From an uncultured Paracoccaceae bacterium (lineage in GTDB: Bacteria; Pseudomonadota; Alphaproteobacteria; Rhodobacterales; Rhodobacteraceae): a stretch of 64,000 bases of DNA. Of this stretch, positions 24,419 through 33,218 are shown piece after piece (positions within the stretch are counted from its first letter, which is position 1; each line of letters opens with the position of its first letter). The DNA lies in contig CANNFA010000006.1 of NCBI GenBank assembly GCA_947503765.1, positions 62,001-126,000 of the forward strand, read 5' to 3'. The notes beneath the pieces are model-generated. The model made no database searches, was not told the origin of the DNA, and worked only from the letters and a program-made list of their open reading frames with translations. The translations under genes were made by a program, and so were the position numbers.

Positions 24419-25465
24419 ATGACACGTCCTTCCCCGACCAATATCAGCCGCCGGTCGCTGCTAAAATCCGCGGGCGCCGTCGCCGGGGTTGCCGGTGCCG
24501 GCACGTTCATCAGCATCGGGCGCGCCGCCGCGCAGGACATGTTCGCGGTGAACATGCAGCTTGGCTGGCTGGCCAGCAACGGCATCCTGGGCGAGGTCGT
24601 GGCGAACAAGAAGGGCTTCTTCGCCGATGAGGGGCTGACGCTGAACATCACGCCGGGCGGGCCGAACGTGGACGGCGTCGCCTCTGTCGCGTCGGGGCGG
24701 GCCAATCTGGGGCAGATTTCGTCCAGCCCGTCGCTGATGCTGGCGCGGTCCGCCGGTCTGCCGGTCAAGGCCATCGCCACGGGATACCAGAAACACCCGT
24801 TCACCTATTTCTCGCTCAAGAGCAATCCGGTGAAGACACCCCAGGACATGATCGGCAAGAAGGTCGCCACCAACGGCACCGCGCGCATCCTGCTCGAGGC
24901 GCTGCTGGCGGCCAACGACATCTCCGAGGACCAGCTGGAAATCCTGGTTATGGGCTCGGACATGGGGCCGCTGATGACCGGGCAGGTCGATGTGGTGACC
25001 GGCTGGAACACCAATACCAGCGCCCTGAAGATCCTGGGCGACCAGCGCGTCGACCTGACGCTGTGGGATGGCGGCGTGCAGCTTTACGCCTATCCCTATT
25101 ATGTCAACGACACGACGCTGGCCGATCACCCCGAGCAGGTCAACGGCATGGTCCGGGCGATCTCAAAGGGTTGGGGCTATGCCTATGAAAACCGCGAGGA
25201 ATCGGTGGACATCCTGCTGGAAGCCTATCCCAACCTGAACCGCGAGGACGAGCTGGCGACCGTCGATCTGGTGCTGGACTACGTCTTCGACGCCAAGACC
25301 GCCGAGAACGGCTGGGGCACGATGAACCGCGAGAACTGGGTGCGGCAGATCGAGATGTACGAAGCCCTGGGCCAGTTCGAGAACGACCCGCCCGAGGTGG
25401 ACGACATCATGACGATGGCCGTGCTTGAAGCGACCGCCGATACACGCCCGAAATTCGGGGGCTGA
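24419..25465 (+). CDS. ABC transporter substrate-binding protein, NMT1/THI5-like
   Basis: 348-aa periplasmic binding protein exported by a Tat-type signal (SRRSLLKSAGAVAGVAGAGTF). The mature domain begins FAVNMQLGWLASNGILGEVVANKKGFFADEGLTLNITPGG, typical of NMT1/THI5/SsuA-like receptors for small sulfonates, pyrimidine precursors or aromatic N-compounds. PLMTGQVDVVTGWNTNTSALKILGDQ is the hinge-2 region. The ATG at 24419 has AACAGGAGA upstream. It is the first gene of an operon with its ATPase and permease, followed by catabolic genes. The ligand is not predictable. Confidence 0.9.
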   Translation: MTRPSPTNISRRSLLKSAGAVAGVAGAGTFISIGRAAAQDMFAVNMQLGWLASNGILGEVVANKKGFFADEGLTLNITPGGPNVDGVASVASGRANLGQISSSPSLMLARSAGLPVKAIATGYQKHPFTYFSLKSNPVKTPQDMIGKKVATNGTARILLEALLAANDISEDQLEILVMGSDMGPLMTGQVDVVTGWNTNTSALKILGDQRVDLTLWDGGVQLYAYPYYVNDTTLADHPEQVNGMVRAISKGWGYAYENREESVDILLEAYPNLNREDELATVDLVLDYVFDAKTAENGWGTMNRENWVRQIEMYEALGQFENDPPEVDDIMTMAVLEATADTRPKFGG

Positions 25466-25469
25466 TCCA

Positions 25470-26279
25470 ATGTCCGCTGTCGCTGAACTCAACCTTGCAC
25501 CGGCCGCGCGGCCGGCCGGTGCACTGGCCGCCTCGCTCAAGGATGCCTCGGTCAAATTCGGCTCCTTCACGGCCATCGACTCGCTGTCGATCGACATCGA
25601 GGAGGGCGAATTCTACACCATCCTCGGCCCGTCCGGCTGCGGCAAGTCCACCATGCTGCGGCTGGTATCCGACCTGATCCCGGCCGCGTCGGGCGAGGTG
25701 TCGATCTTCGGCAAGACCACCGAAGCGGCGCGGCTGGCGCGCGAATTCGCCTTTGTCTTCCAGGACGCGGCGCTGCTGCCCTGGCGCTCGGCGCTCAAGA
25801 ATGTCGAATTGCCGCTGGAGATCGGCCGCAAGCGCGGCGTCGGTCTGCCGGTCAGCGACAGAACGCCGATGGAATTGCTGGAAATGGTCGGGCTGAAGGG
25901 GCGCGAGAACGCGCTGCCGCACGAATTGTCCGGCGGCATGCGCCAGCGGGTCGCCATCGCCCGCGCGCTGGTCTGCCATCCCAAGCTGCTGCTGATGGAT
26001 GAACCCTTCGGCGCACTGGACGAGATGACGCGCGACCACCTGAACCTGCAGCTCTTGCAGATCTGGAAGGAAACCGGCGTCACCATCCTGTTCGTGACCC
26101 ATTCCATCCCCGAAGCGGTGTTCCTGGGCCAGAAGGTGATGATGCTGCAGGCCCATCCCGGCCGCCTGCGCGAGGTGGTCGATATCGACCTGCCGCATCC
26201 GCGCGCGATCGAGCTGCGCGATACGCAGGACTTCACCCGGTATTCCGCCTATCTGCGCAAATTGCTGGAGACGTGCTGA
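25470..26279 (+). CDS. ABC transporter ATP-binding protein (nitrate/sulfonate/taurine-type)
   Basis: 269-aa cytosolic ATPase. Motifs are Walker A GPSGCGKSTML, Q-loop VFQDAALLPWRSALKNV, signature LSGGMRQRVAIARAL, Walker B LLLMDEPFGALDEMTRD and switch His in FVTHSIPEAVFL. The DAALLPWR pattern is characteristic of SsuB/TauB-like ATPases partnering NMT1-type receptors. The start is at 25470, 4 nt after the receptor stop; the ORF track begins inside the receptor. Its stop overlaps the permease start (TGATG). Confidence 0.94.
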   Translation: MSAVAELNLAPAARPAGALAASLKDASVKFGSFTAIDSLSIDIEEGEFYTILGPSGCGKSTMLRLVSDLIPAASGEVSIFGKTTEAARLAREFAFVFQDAALLPWRSALKNVELPLEIGRKRGVGLPVSDRTPMELLEMVGLKGRENALPHELSGGMRQRVAIARALVCHPKLLLMDEPFGALDEMTRDHLNLQLLQIWKETGVTILFVTHSIPEAVFLGQKVMMLQAHPGRLREVVDIDLPHPRAIELRDTQDFTRYSAYLRKLLETC

Positions 26280-27085
26280 TGACCACTGTCGAGCTTACCC
26301 TTGAAGAAAGGGACGCCGCCGAGATCGAGCGCATCGAGGCGCGCCGCAAGAAACTGTACGCGGTCGCCATCCCGCTGGCCACCGCGGCCGCGCTGATCCT
26401 GACCTGGCAACTGGGCGTGAAGCTGTTCGGCGTGCCGACCTATATCGCGCCGGCCCCGTCCGATGTGGGCGTCGCCCTGGTCGAGAAATTCCCGATCCTG
26501 ATGATGAATTTCTGGCCGACCTTCATGGAAAGCGTGCTGGGCTTCTTCTTCGGCAACACCATCGCGATCCTGATCGCAATCGCCTTCGTGCATAGCCGCG
26601 GCGTGGAACGGGCGTTCTTTCCGATCGCCGTGTTCGTCAACACGATCCCGATACTGGCGATCGCGCCGATCCTGGTGCTGATCTTCGGCCCCGGCCTGAC
26701 CGCCAAGGTGGTGATCGCGGCGCTGATCTGCTTCTTCCCGACGCTGGTCAACATGGTGCGCGGCCTGCAATCGGTCAGCCCGCAGGCGCTGGAACTGGCA
26801 CGCATCCTGTCGGCGTCGAAATCCGAGGTGTTCTGGAAGATCCGCCTGCCGTCCTCGCTGCCGTTCCTGTTCTCGGCGCTGCGCATCGCCGCCACGACCT
26901 GCGTGATCGGCGCCATCGTCGGCGAATGGGTCGGCGCGGATGTGGGGCTGGGTGCGCTGATCATCGACTCGACCTTCAACTTCAACTCGCCGCTGCTTTA
27001 CGCGACCGTGTTCATGTCCTCCGGGCTGTCGGTTTTCCTGTTCGCTTCTGTTGCGGTTGCCGAAAAGCTTATCATTCGCTGGTAG
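26279..27085 (+). CDS. ABC transporter permease (SsuC/TauC-type)
   Basis: 268-aa inner-membrane permease with about six helices. The EAA loop that contacts the ATPase is visible as ELARILSASKSEVFWKIRLPSSLPFLFSALRIA, and the YIAPAPSDVGVAL entry is typical of this family. A charged N-terminal extension (ELTLEERDAAEIERIEARRKK) precedes the first helix. It completes the importer with the two preceding genes. Confidence 0.93.
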   Translation: MTTVELTLEERDAAEIERIEARRKKLYAVAIPLATAAALILTWQLGVKLFGVPTYIAPAPSDVGVALVEKFPILMMNFWPTFMESVLGFFFGNTIAILIAIAFVHSRGVERAFFPIAVFVNTIPILAIAPILVLIFGPGLTAKVVIAALICFFPTLVNMVRGLQSVSPQALELARILSASKSEVFWKIRLPSSLPFLFSALRIAATTCVIGAIVGEWVGADVGLGALIIDSTFNFNSPLLYATVFMSSGLSVFLFASVAVAEKLIIRW

Positions 27086-27171
27086 GCGGATTGGCGCAAG
27101 CCCCGGTTTCGAAACAACTTTCCGCGCTGCATCGGTAATCGCCGCGCCGCGCATCAAAAGGAGTTTGTCAA

Positions 27172-28536
27172 ATGACTGCCCAAATCAAGGATCACATCAC
27201 CTCGCGCGCCGAACAGGTGCCTGTCGTCGCCGATACCGATGTCGTTGTCATCGGCGCCGGCCCGGCCGGGGTTTCCGCCGCCGTCTCCGCCGCGCGCAAC
27301 GGCTGTTCCGTCACCCTGCTGGAACGCTATCACCACCTTGGCGGCATGGCATCGGGCGGCATGGTCCTGGTGCTGGACGACATGGTGAACGAGGGCAACG
27401 AAATCGTCACCACCGGCATCGTCAGCGAATATGTCGACCGGATGGTGAAACAGGACGGCGCCGTGTACCCGCCGTCCGAGGATTGCCTGACCAACTGGGA
27501 GATGTGGCAGAAATGGTCGCGCTGGGGCTGCATCGACTTTCACAAGTCGGGGATGCCGCAACCGATCATCCATGCCGTCGCCTTCGACCCCGATGCGTGG
27601 AAGCGTGTCAGCCTCGATCTGGTGAAGGATGCCGGCGTCAACCTGCGCACCCATAACTGGTTCTCCGAGGCGCTGGTCGAGGATGGCCGCGTCACCGGCG
27701 TGATCTGCCAGACCAAGCTGGGCCGCCAGGCGATCCGCGCCAAGATGGTGGTCGATGCCAGCGGCGATCTGGATGTCGCCGCATCCGCCGGCGCGTCCTT
27801 CATCGACGGCCAGTATATCGTCACCACCGTGTTCCGGCTGTGCGACGTCGATACCGACAAGGCCGAGGCATTCGAATATGCCAACCCCGAGGAATACAAG
27901 AAGCTGGACCGCGAGGCGCGCCGGATCATCGGCGGGGCCTGGGGCATGTGGTGGCTGAAGACGCCGCTGCCGGGGGTTGTCTGGTGCAACTGCCCGCACA
28001 TGCCGGGCTATGACGGAATGTCGCCCGAACACATGGTCGCCGCCGAATACGAGGGCCGCGAGCGGATGATGAACCTGCTGGCCTTTGCGCGAAAGAACAT
28101 CCCCGGCTTCGAGAATGCCAAGATGCTGGGCGCGGCCGAGCAGATGGGCATCCGCCAGACCCGGCTTTTGCAGGGCGAATATGTCGTCACCAAGGACGAT
28201 GTGAAAAGCCGCCGCCACTTTGCCGACAGCGTCTGCCGGGGCCGCGACTACTACACCCCGTACCGGGCGCTGCTGCCCAAGGGGATCGACAACCTGATCG
28301 TCGCCGGCCGGCATTATTCGGTCGATTCCACCGCGCAGAAGCAATCGCGCGAGATCCCGCCCTGCATGAGCCAGGGCGAGGCGGCGGGTGTCGCCGTGTC
28401 GCTGGCGCTCAAGGGCGACGCGGCATTGCGCGATGTCGATGCCAAGGCGATCCAGAAACAGATGCGCGCCCAGGGCGCCGATCCGGGCGACGTGCCGTCC
28501 GCGAATGCCCTGGTCGAAGATAAGATCGAAGCCTAG
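27172..28536 (+). CDS. FAD-dependent oxidoreductase
   Basis: 454-aa flavoprotein of the FAD_oxidored (PF12831-like) group. The ADP-binding motif is VVVIGAGPAGVSAAVSAARNGCSVTLLER; the C-terminal FAD segment reads DNLIVAGRHYSVDSTAQ ... PCMSQGEAAGVAVSLAL. The middle region has an aromatic-rich active-site part (EMWQKWSRWGCIDF, GAWGMWWLKTPLPGV). AAAGGAG precedes its ATG. It is probably a dehydrogenase or reductase acting on the imported compound, perhaps exchanging electrons with the ferredoxin encoded three genes downstream. That pairing is inferred; the substrate is unknown. Confidence 0.85.
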   Translation: MTAQIKDHITSRAEQVPVVADTDVVVIGAGPAGVSAAVSAARNGCSVTLLERYHHLGGMASGGMVLVLDDMVNEGNEIVTTGIVSEYVDRMVKQDGAVYPPSEDCLTNWEMWQKWSRWGCIDFHKSGMPQPIIHAVAFDPDAWKRVSLDLVKDAGVNLRTHNWFSEALVEDGRVTGVICQTKLGRQAIRAKMVVDASGDLDVAASAGASFIDGQYIVTTVFRLCDVDTDKAEAFEYANPEEYKKLDREARRIIGGAWGMWWLKTPLPGVVWCNCPHMPGYDGMSPEHMVAAEYEGRERMMNLLAFARKNIPGFENAKMLGAAEQMGIRQTRLLQGEYVVTKDDVKSRRHFADSVCRGRDYYTPYRALLPKGIDNLIVAGRHYSVDSTAQKQSREIPPCMSQGEAAGVAVSLALKGDAALRDVDAKAIQKQMRAQGADPGDVPSANALVEDKIEA

Positions 28537-28545
28537 GAGGCCATG

Positions 28546-29715
28546 ATGACCCAGAACACTCTTCCCCTCGACGGCATCCGTGTCGTCGACTTCACCCAGG
28601 TGATGATGGGCCCCTGCGCCACCCAGATGCTGGCCGATTTCGGTGCCGACGTCATCAAGATCGAACGCCCCGGCGCGGGCGATCTGTCGCGCAACTTCTT
28701 CGGCGAGCCGTCCGAGGCGGCGATGAACAACGCCGTCTTCGCGTCCCTCAACCGCAACAAGCGGTCCGTGACGATCGACACCAAGTCCCCCGAGGGCAAG
28801 GAGATGGTCTACGAGCTGGTGCGCAATTCCGACGTGGTCGTGGACAATTTCCGCGCCGGCGTCATGAAACGGCTCGGCTTCGATTACGACACGCTGAAGG
28901 AAATCAATCCGCGGATCATCTGCGCCTCGGGCACCGGTTATGGCGAAAAGGGGCCCTATGCGCACAAGGGCGGCCAGGACGTTCTGGCCCAGGCGATGAG
29001 CGGCGTGCTGGAAAAGCGCCAGGATCCGTCGATCCCGCAATCCATCTACCCGACGACGCTGTGCGACTACACCGCCGGGATGCACCTGGTGCAGGGGGTT
29101 CTGGCGGCGCTGCTGGCGCGCGAGAAATCCGGCATGGGCCAGAAGGTCGGCGTGTCGCTTTACGACTCGATGATCGCCATGCAGATGCAGGAAGCCGCGC
29201 AGTGGAACACCCATGGCGAGGTTCTCAACTGGGCGGCGATGCCGCTGACCGGCGTGTTCGACACCACCGACGGCTCGCTTGTCGTGGTCGGCGCGTTCAA
29301 GGCCAACCCGCTGCGCGACATCTGCACCGCGCTGGAAATCGACGACCTGTCGCCCGAATATCCCGACCTTGCCAGCCAGCGCGCCAACAAGCCGTTCCTG
29401 CAGGGCGTGTTCCGCGAAGCGTTTGCGACCAACACGACCGCGCATTGGCTGGAACGGCTCGAGGCGCAGGACCTGCTTTGCGCGCCGGTGCGCCCGCTGG
29501 GCGATGCGCTGGCCGATCCGCAGACCGAGATCAACGAGATGCTGATCGAGATGGACCATCCCTTCCTTGGCAAGATGAAGCTGGTCTCGTCGCCCGTGCA
29601 CCTGAGCGATGCGCCCGTCACGGTGCGCCGGACCCCGCCGAAGCTGGGCGAGCATACCGACGAGGTGATCGCGGAACTGGAGCTGGCAAAGACCGCCGGA
29701 AGGGCCGCGGAATGA
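28546..29715 (+). CDS. Family III CoA transferase (CaiB/BaiF)
   Basis: 389-aa CoA transferase that moves CoA between carboxylic acids. N-terminal LDGIRVVDFTQVMMGPCATQMLADFGADVIKIERPGAGDLSR is the diagnostic CoA-binding start; the catalytic Asp lies in VGVSLYDSMIAMQMQEA. Of two adjacent ATGs, 28546 gives better spacing (5 nt) from AGGAGG than 28543. Its stop overlaps the enoyl-CoA hydratase start (ATGA). It should activate an acid intermediate to its CoA ester for the next enzyme. Confidence 0.93.
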   Translation: MTQNTLPLDGIRVVDFTQVMMGPCATQMLADFGADVIKIERPGAGDLSRNFFGEPSEAAMNNAVFASLNRNKRSVTIDTKSPEGKEMVYELVRNSDVVVDNFRAGVMKRLGFDYDTLKEINPRIICASGTGYGEKGPYAHKGGQDVLAQAMSGVLEKRQDPSIPQSIYPTTLCDYTAGMHLVQGVLAALLAREKSGMGQKVGVSLYDSMIAMQMQEAAQWNTHGEVLNWAAMPLTGVFDTTDGSLVVVGAFKANPLRDICTALEIDDLSPEYPDLASQRANKPFLQGVFREAFATNTTAHWLERLEAQDLLCAPVRPLGDALADPQTEINEMLIEMDHPFLGKMKLVSSPVHLSDAPVTVRRTPPKLGEHTDEVIAELELAKTAGRAAE

Positions 29716-30488
29716 GCGTCGATTTCTCCATCCGCGATCACGTCGCGCGGATCACCATCGACCGGCCGGACCGGATGAACGCGATCGACACCGCGACGCA
29801 ATCCCGGCTCGAAGAGATCTGGGATGAGATCGAGGCCGATCCGGACGTCCGCTGCGCCGTGCTGACCGGCAGCGGCGACCGGGCCTTCTCGGCCGGTGCC
29901 GATCTCAAGGACGATACCGGCATGTCGGGCGAGGATTACTGGCGAAGCCTCAGCGACACGGGCTTTCGCCGCATCTCGGTGCGGCAAAGCCTGAACGTGC
30001 CGGTGATCGCGCGGGTGAACGGGCTGGCGCTTGGCGGCGGGCTGGAAATGGCGATGGGCTGCGACATCATCATCGCCGCCGACACCGCGCGTTTCGGCCT
30101 GCCAGAGGCCAAGGTCGGCCGCCTGCCGCTGGATGGCGGCATGGTCATCCTGCCGCGGCTGATCCCGCGCAACATCGCCATGGGCATGATGATGACCGGC
30201 CGGATGATGCCGGCGCAGGAAATGGAGCGGCACGGGCTGCTCAATGCCGTGATTCCGGCGGACGAGCTGGATGCCGAGATCGACCGCTGGGTGGCCGATA
30301 TCCTGGCCGCCGCGCCGCTCAGCCTCAAGGCGATCAAGGCGGTGGTGCGCAATACCGGCGAAATGTCGGTGCACGACGCCTATCGCCACGAGACGCCCGA
30401 ACTGATCGCCGCGCTGAATTCCGAGGATGCCGAGGAAGGCGTCCTGGCGTTCCGCGAAAAGCGCGCCCCGGTCTGGCGCGGCAAGTGA
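29712..30488 (+). CDS. Enoyl-CoA hydratase/isomerase-family protein
   Basis: 258-aa crotonase-fold enzyme. Characteristic segments are AFSAGADLKD (oxyanion-hole strand), NGLALGGGLEMAMGCDIIIAADTARFGLPEAKVGRLP and the C-terminal helix region. The Glu corresponding to hydratase Glu144 falls in the GLEMAMGC region, but position 164-equivalent (PEAKVGRLPLDGGMVILPRLI) differs from the classical PE.xLGxxPGxGGTQRL, so hydration, isomerisation or ring cleavage are all possible. It is translationally coupled to the CoA transferase. Confidence 0.9.
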   Translation: MSVDFSIRDHVARITIDRPDRMNAIDTATQSRLEEIWDEIEADPDVRCAVLTGSGDRAFSAGADLKDDTGMSGEDYWRSLSDTGFRRISVRQSLNVPVIARVNGLALGGGLEMAMGCDIIIAADTARFGLPEAKVGRLPLDGGMVILPRLIPRNIAMGMMMTGRMMPAQEMERHGLLNAVIPADELDAEIDRWVADILAAAPLSLKAIKAVVRNTGEMSVHDAYRHETPELIAALNSEDAEEGVLAFREKRAPVWRGK

Positions 30489-30577
30489 CGCGGCCCGCCA
30501 AGGCGGCGGGACGCGCCGTCACGGCCTGACGGCACCCATCGGCGACACCCATCGACAACACCATCGGCGGAGGCAGC

Positions 30578-30943
30578 ATGACCCTGATCATCAAAAGCGA
30601 ATGCATCGACGTCAAGGACGGGATCTGCACCACGTCCTGCCCCGTCGATTGCATCTATGAAGGCGAGCGGATGTATTACATCCACCCGACCGAATGCATC
30701 GAATGCGGCATGTGCGAAAGCATCTGCCCGGTCGATGCGATCCGCTACGAGGACGAGGTCGAGGAAAAGGACGCGGCCTTCGTGCGCATCAATGCCGAAG
30801 CGTTCCATGACGAAGGCGGCGAAATTGTCGAACCGGGGGGCTGGTCAAAGTCTGATCCACCGATCAAGGATCACCCCGAGGTCGCGGACTGGCCCGTTGC
30901 CACCCCCGAAAAGGTGCGCGAGCCTGAACCGCAGGACAGCTGA
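30578..30943 (+). CDS. Seven-iron-type ferredoxin with acidic tail
   Basis: 121-aa ferredoxin. Cysteines 9, 17, 21 and 25 (SECIDVKDGICTTSCPVDC) and 40, 43, 46 and 50 (ECIECGMCESICPVDAI) match the FdxA layout, which binds one [3Fe-4S] and one [4Fe-4S] cluster. The residue at the free-Cys position of the first motif is Val. An unusually long acidic C-terminal tail (about 60 residues) follows. Its place between an enoyl-CoA hydratase and a DapA-like gene suggests it serves the flavoprotein or another oxidoreductase of this pathway. Confidence 0.93.
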   Translation: MTLIIKSECIDVKDGICTTSCPVDCIYEGERMYYIHPTECIECGMCESICPVDAIRYEDEVEEKDAAFVRINAEAFHDEGGEIVEPGGWSKSDPPIKDHPEVADWPVATPEKVREPEPQDS

Positions 30944-30954
30944 AAGGAAGACCC

Positions 30955-31842
30955 ATGCAAGGTATCATCGCCGCCGTTCCCACCCCGATCGACGCGTCGG
31001 GCACGCCGCAGCGCGCGCCCTTCGTCGAGCATTGCCGATGGGCGCTGGCCAATGGCTGCGACGGGCTGAACGTCCTGGGCTCCACCGGCGAGGCGAATTC
31101 CACCGACATGGCGGCCCGCCGGCAGGTGATGGGCTGGGCGGCCGAGGCCTGCGATCCCGCGCGGCTGATGGTCGGCACCGCCACGCCGTCGCTGCACGAG
31201 ACCATCGCGCTGACCGAACATGCGGATGATCTGGGTTACCCGGTCGCGCTGGTCCTGCCGCCCTATTACTACAAGCCGGCCAGCGAGGATGGGCTGTTCG
31301 CCTGGTACGCGGCCCTGCACGAGGCGCTTGGCGCGCGCAAGATCGAGATCTATTTCTACAATTTCCCGCAGATGACCGGCATCACCCTGCCGCCATCGCT
31401 GATCGCCCGGCTACACCGCGCCTTTCCCGAACGCTTCACCGGAATCAAGGATTCCTCGGGCGATCTGGCCTATTGCCGCGCGCTGGTCGCCGATCTGCCC
31501 GGTTTCGCGGTCTTCCCCAGTTCCGAAACCTCGCTGGCAGAGGCGGCAGCGTCGGGTTTCGCCGGCTGCATCTCGGCCACGGTCAACCATTCCGCGCCGC
31601 TTTGCGGGCAGATCTGGGCGGAACGGGACGCGCCGGACGCGGCGGCGCTGGAAAGGATCGGCGATCTGCGCGCGGGCATCGCCAGCCAGCCGCTGATCCC
31701 CTCGGTCAAGCACATGGTCCGCCGCCGCACCGGCGATGCGATCTGGGCGAATGTCCTGCCGCCCTTCCTGCCGCTGACGGGCGAACAGAAGGCAGAGCTG
31801 GACCGCATCGAGATGGCCTCCGCCGCCGTGCCGGCCGGTTGA
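30955..31842 (+). CDS. DapA-family (dihydrodipicolinate synthase/N-acetylneuraminate lyase) aldolase
   Basis: 295-aa TIM-barrel Schiff-base aldolase/lyase. It shows the GSTGEA phosphate/carboxylate loop, the active-site Tyr in YFYNFPQMTG and the Schiff-base Lys in FTGIKDSSGD. Members split or join pyruvate-type compounds (DapA, NanA, KDG aldolase, hydratase-aldolases). It is a stand-alone member in a catabolic operon, so a retro-aldol release of pyruvate from the imported substrate is plausible. Last gene of the LysR-linked cluster, ending at a convergent junction. Confidence 0.9.
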   Translation: MQGIIAAVPTPIDASGTPQRAPFVEHCRWALANGCDGLNVLGSTGEANSTDMAARRQVMGWAAEACDPARLMVGTATPSLHETIALTEHADDLGYPVALVLPPYYYKPASEDGLFAWYAALHEALGARKIEIYFYNFPQMTGITLPPSLIARLHRAFPERFTGIKDSSGDLAYCRALVADLPGFAVFPSSETSLAEAAASGFAGCISATVNHSAPLCGQIWAERDAPDAAALERIGDLRAGIASQPLIPSVKHMVRRRTGDAIWANVLPPFLPLTGEQKAELDRIEMASAAVPAG

Positions 31843-31854
31843 GCATTGCCTGCA

Positions 31855-31874
31855 AGGGGGCTGATCAGCCCTCT
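31855..31874. terminator. Palindrome at convergent gene ends
   Basis: AGGGGGCTGA/TCAGCCCTCT pairs at 9 of 10 positions and spans the stop of the glycosyltransferase gene, 12 nt after the DapA-family stop. There is no T-run, so a terminator role is only suggestive. Confidence 0.3.
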
Positions 31875-33169
31875 GCCGGTTCCATGTCCGGCGTCAGGTA
31901 ACGGCCGCGATACTGCTCGAACAGCGCGGCCGTCCGCCGCGCGATGCCGGTCCAGCCAAAGGTGCGGCGGGCGAACCGCGCGCCCTCGACCGCCAGTTTG
32001 TGGCGCAGCCAGTCATGCTCCATCGGCATGTTGATCATCGCCGCGAATTCGCGCGGCCGCGTCGGATCGGCGACCAGCGCGTGTTCGCCGAAGGTGATCT
32101 GCTCGAACAGCCCGCCGCGCGTGGTCAGCACGGTCGGCGTGCCGCAGGCCATCGCCTCGACCGCGGTCATGCCGAACGGCTCGTAGCGCGAGGGCAGGGC
32201 GAAGACGCCGGGTGCGCGGTAGTAATCGGCCAGATCCTCGTCGGCAACGTAACCGCGCCAGTCGATCCGGTCCGCGACGCCGTGGGCCTGCGCCTGGGCT
32301 TTCCAGGTGTCCACCAGCGCCTTGTCCTCTTTCGAATTGGACCCGGCGGCCAGGACCAGCCGCGCCTCGGGCTGCATTTTCAGAAGATGGGGCAGGGCGT
32401 CGATGATCAGATCGTAGCCCTTGTTGCTGGCCGCGCGGCCGACGACGTAGACGTCGCGCACGGACATGCCCAGCCGTGCGCGCACCTCCTTCAGCCGTGA
32501 CGGCGTGACGGCGGTGAACCGTGCCTCGTCGATGCCGGGCGGGATCATGCTGATATGGCCGGCGGGCAGGTCGTATTCGTCCTCGATGATCTGCGCCTGA
32601 TGCTCGGTCGTGGCGATGACGTGGTCGCAGGACCGGTAGAGCACGAATTCGCGCTGGATGCGTTCCTCGAAGCGGTAATTGCCCTCGGCGTCGTCCTCGC
32701 CGAGGCTCGCCATGTCCTCGCGCTTCCACCAGCCCAGCGAATGCGGGGTGTGGACATGCGGGATCTGCAGTTCCTCGGCGATCTTCTGGCCGGACACGCC
32801 GGCATCCCAGTAATGCGAATTGACCACGTCGTAGGACAGCCCCTTGGCCCGGACCGCCGCCAGCGTGTTCGACACGAAATCCCCGTACCAGTCGTGCATG
32901 TCCTCCTTGCGGATGAAATCGCGCCCGCCGAACGGAATGCGCCAGACGCGCAGGTTGTCGTTGATGCGGTCCTCCTCGGGCTGGTCCTCGAAGCGGCGGG
33001 TCAGCACGTCGACCTTGTAGCCGAGCCGCGCGAATCGCTTGGCAAGCTCCATCACGAACACCACCTGCCCGCCGGTATCGGGCTTGCCCAGTTCGGGCGA
33101 GCCGGCGACATAGCCGTGCAGCGAAATCATCATCAGCGAGCCGATCGTGTCGGACCTGTCCCTTGGCAT
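31865..33169 (-). CDS. Sucrose-/mannosylfructose-phosphate synthase-like glycosyltransferase
   Basis: 434-aa GT4-family glycosyltransferase. The N-terminus ISLHGYVAGSPELGKPDTGGQVVFVMELAKRFARLGYKVDVLTRRF is the hallmark of sucrose-phosphate and mannosylfructose-phosphate synthases. HVHTPHSLGWWKRED and the C-terminal E-x7-E motif (YEPFGMTAVEAMACGTPTV) complete the fold. It would join NDP-glucose or GDP-mannose to fructose-6-phosphate. A dedicated HAD phosphatase lies directly upstream, as in mfpsAB of Agrobacterium. The start at 33169 has GGAAGGG upstream. The sugar donor cannot be settled by eye. Likely osmoprotectant synthesis. Confidence 0.88.
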   Translation of the reverse strand: MPRDRSDTIGSLMMISLHGYVAGSPELGKPDTGGQVVFVMELAKRFARLGYKVDVLTRRFEDQPEEDRINDNLRVWRIPFGGRDFIRKEDMHDWYGDFVSNTLAAVRAKGLSYDVVNSHYWDAGVSGQKIAEELQIPHVHTPHSLGWWKREDMASLGEDDAEGNYRFEERIQREFVLYRSCDHVIATTEHQAQIIEDEYDLPAGHISMIPPGIDEARFTAVTPSRLKEVRARLGMSVRDVYVVGRAASNKGYDLIIDALPHLLKMQPEARLVLAAGSNSKEDKALVDTWKAQAQAHGVADRIDWRGYVADEDLADYYRAPGVFALPSRYEPFGMTAVEAMACGTPTVLTTRGGLFEQITFGEHALVADPTRPREFAAMINMPMEHDWLRHKLAVEGARFARRTFGWTGIARRTAALFEQYRGRYLTPDMEPAEG

Positions 33170-33218
33170 GTCGCCCTTCCCCCATCTTCGCGCGGCCGGA
33201 TGCCGGGCCACGCGCCGC

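Noticed and set aside
27154-29655. 833-aa minus-strand ORF
   Set aside because: Opposite to the FAD oxidoreductase and CoA transferase genes, both of which have clear motifs.
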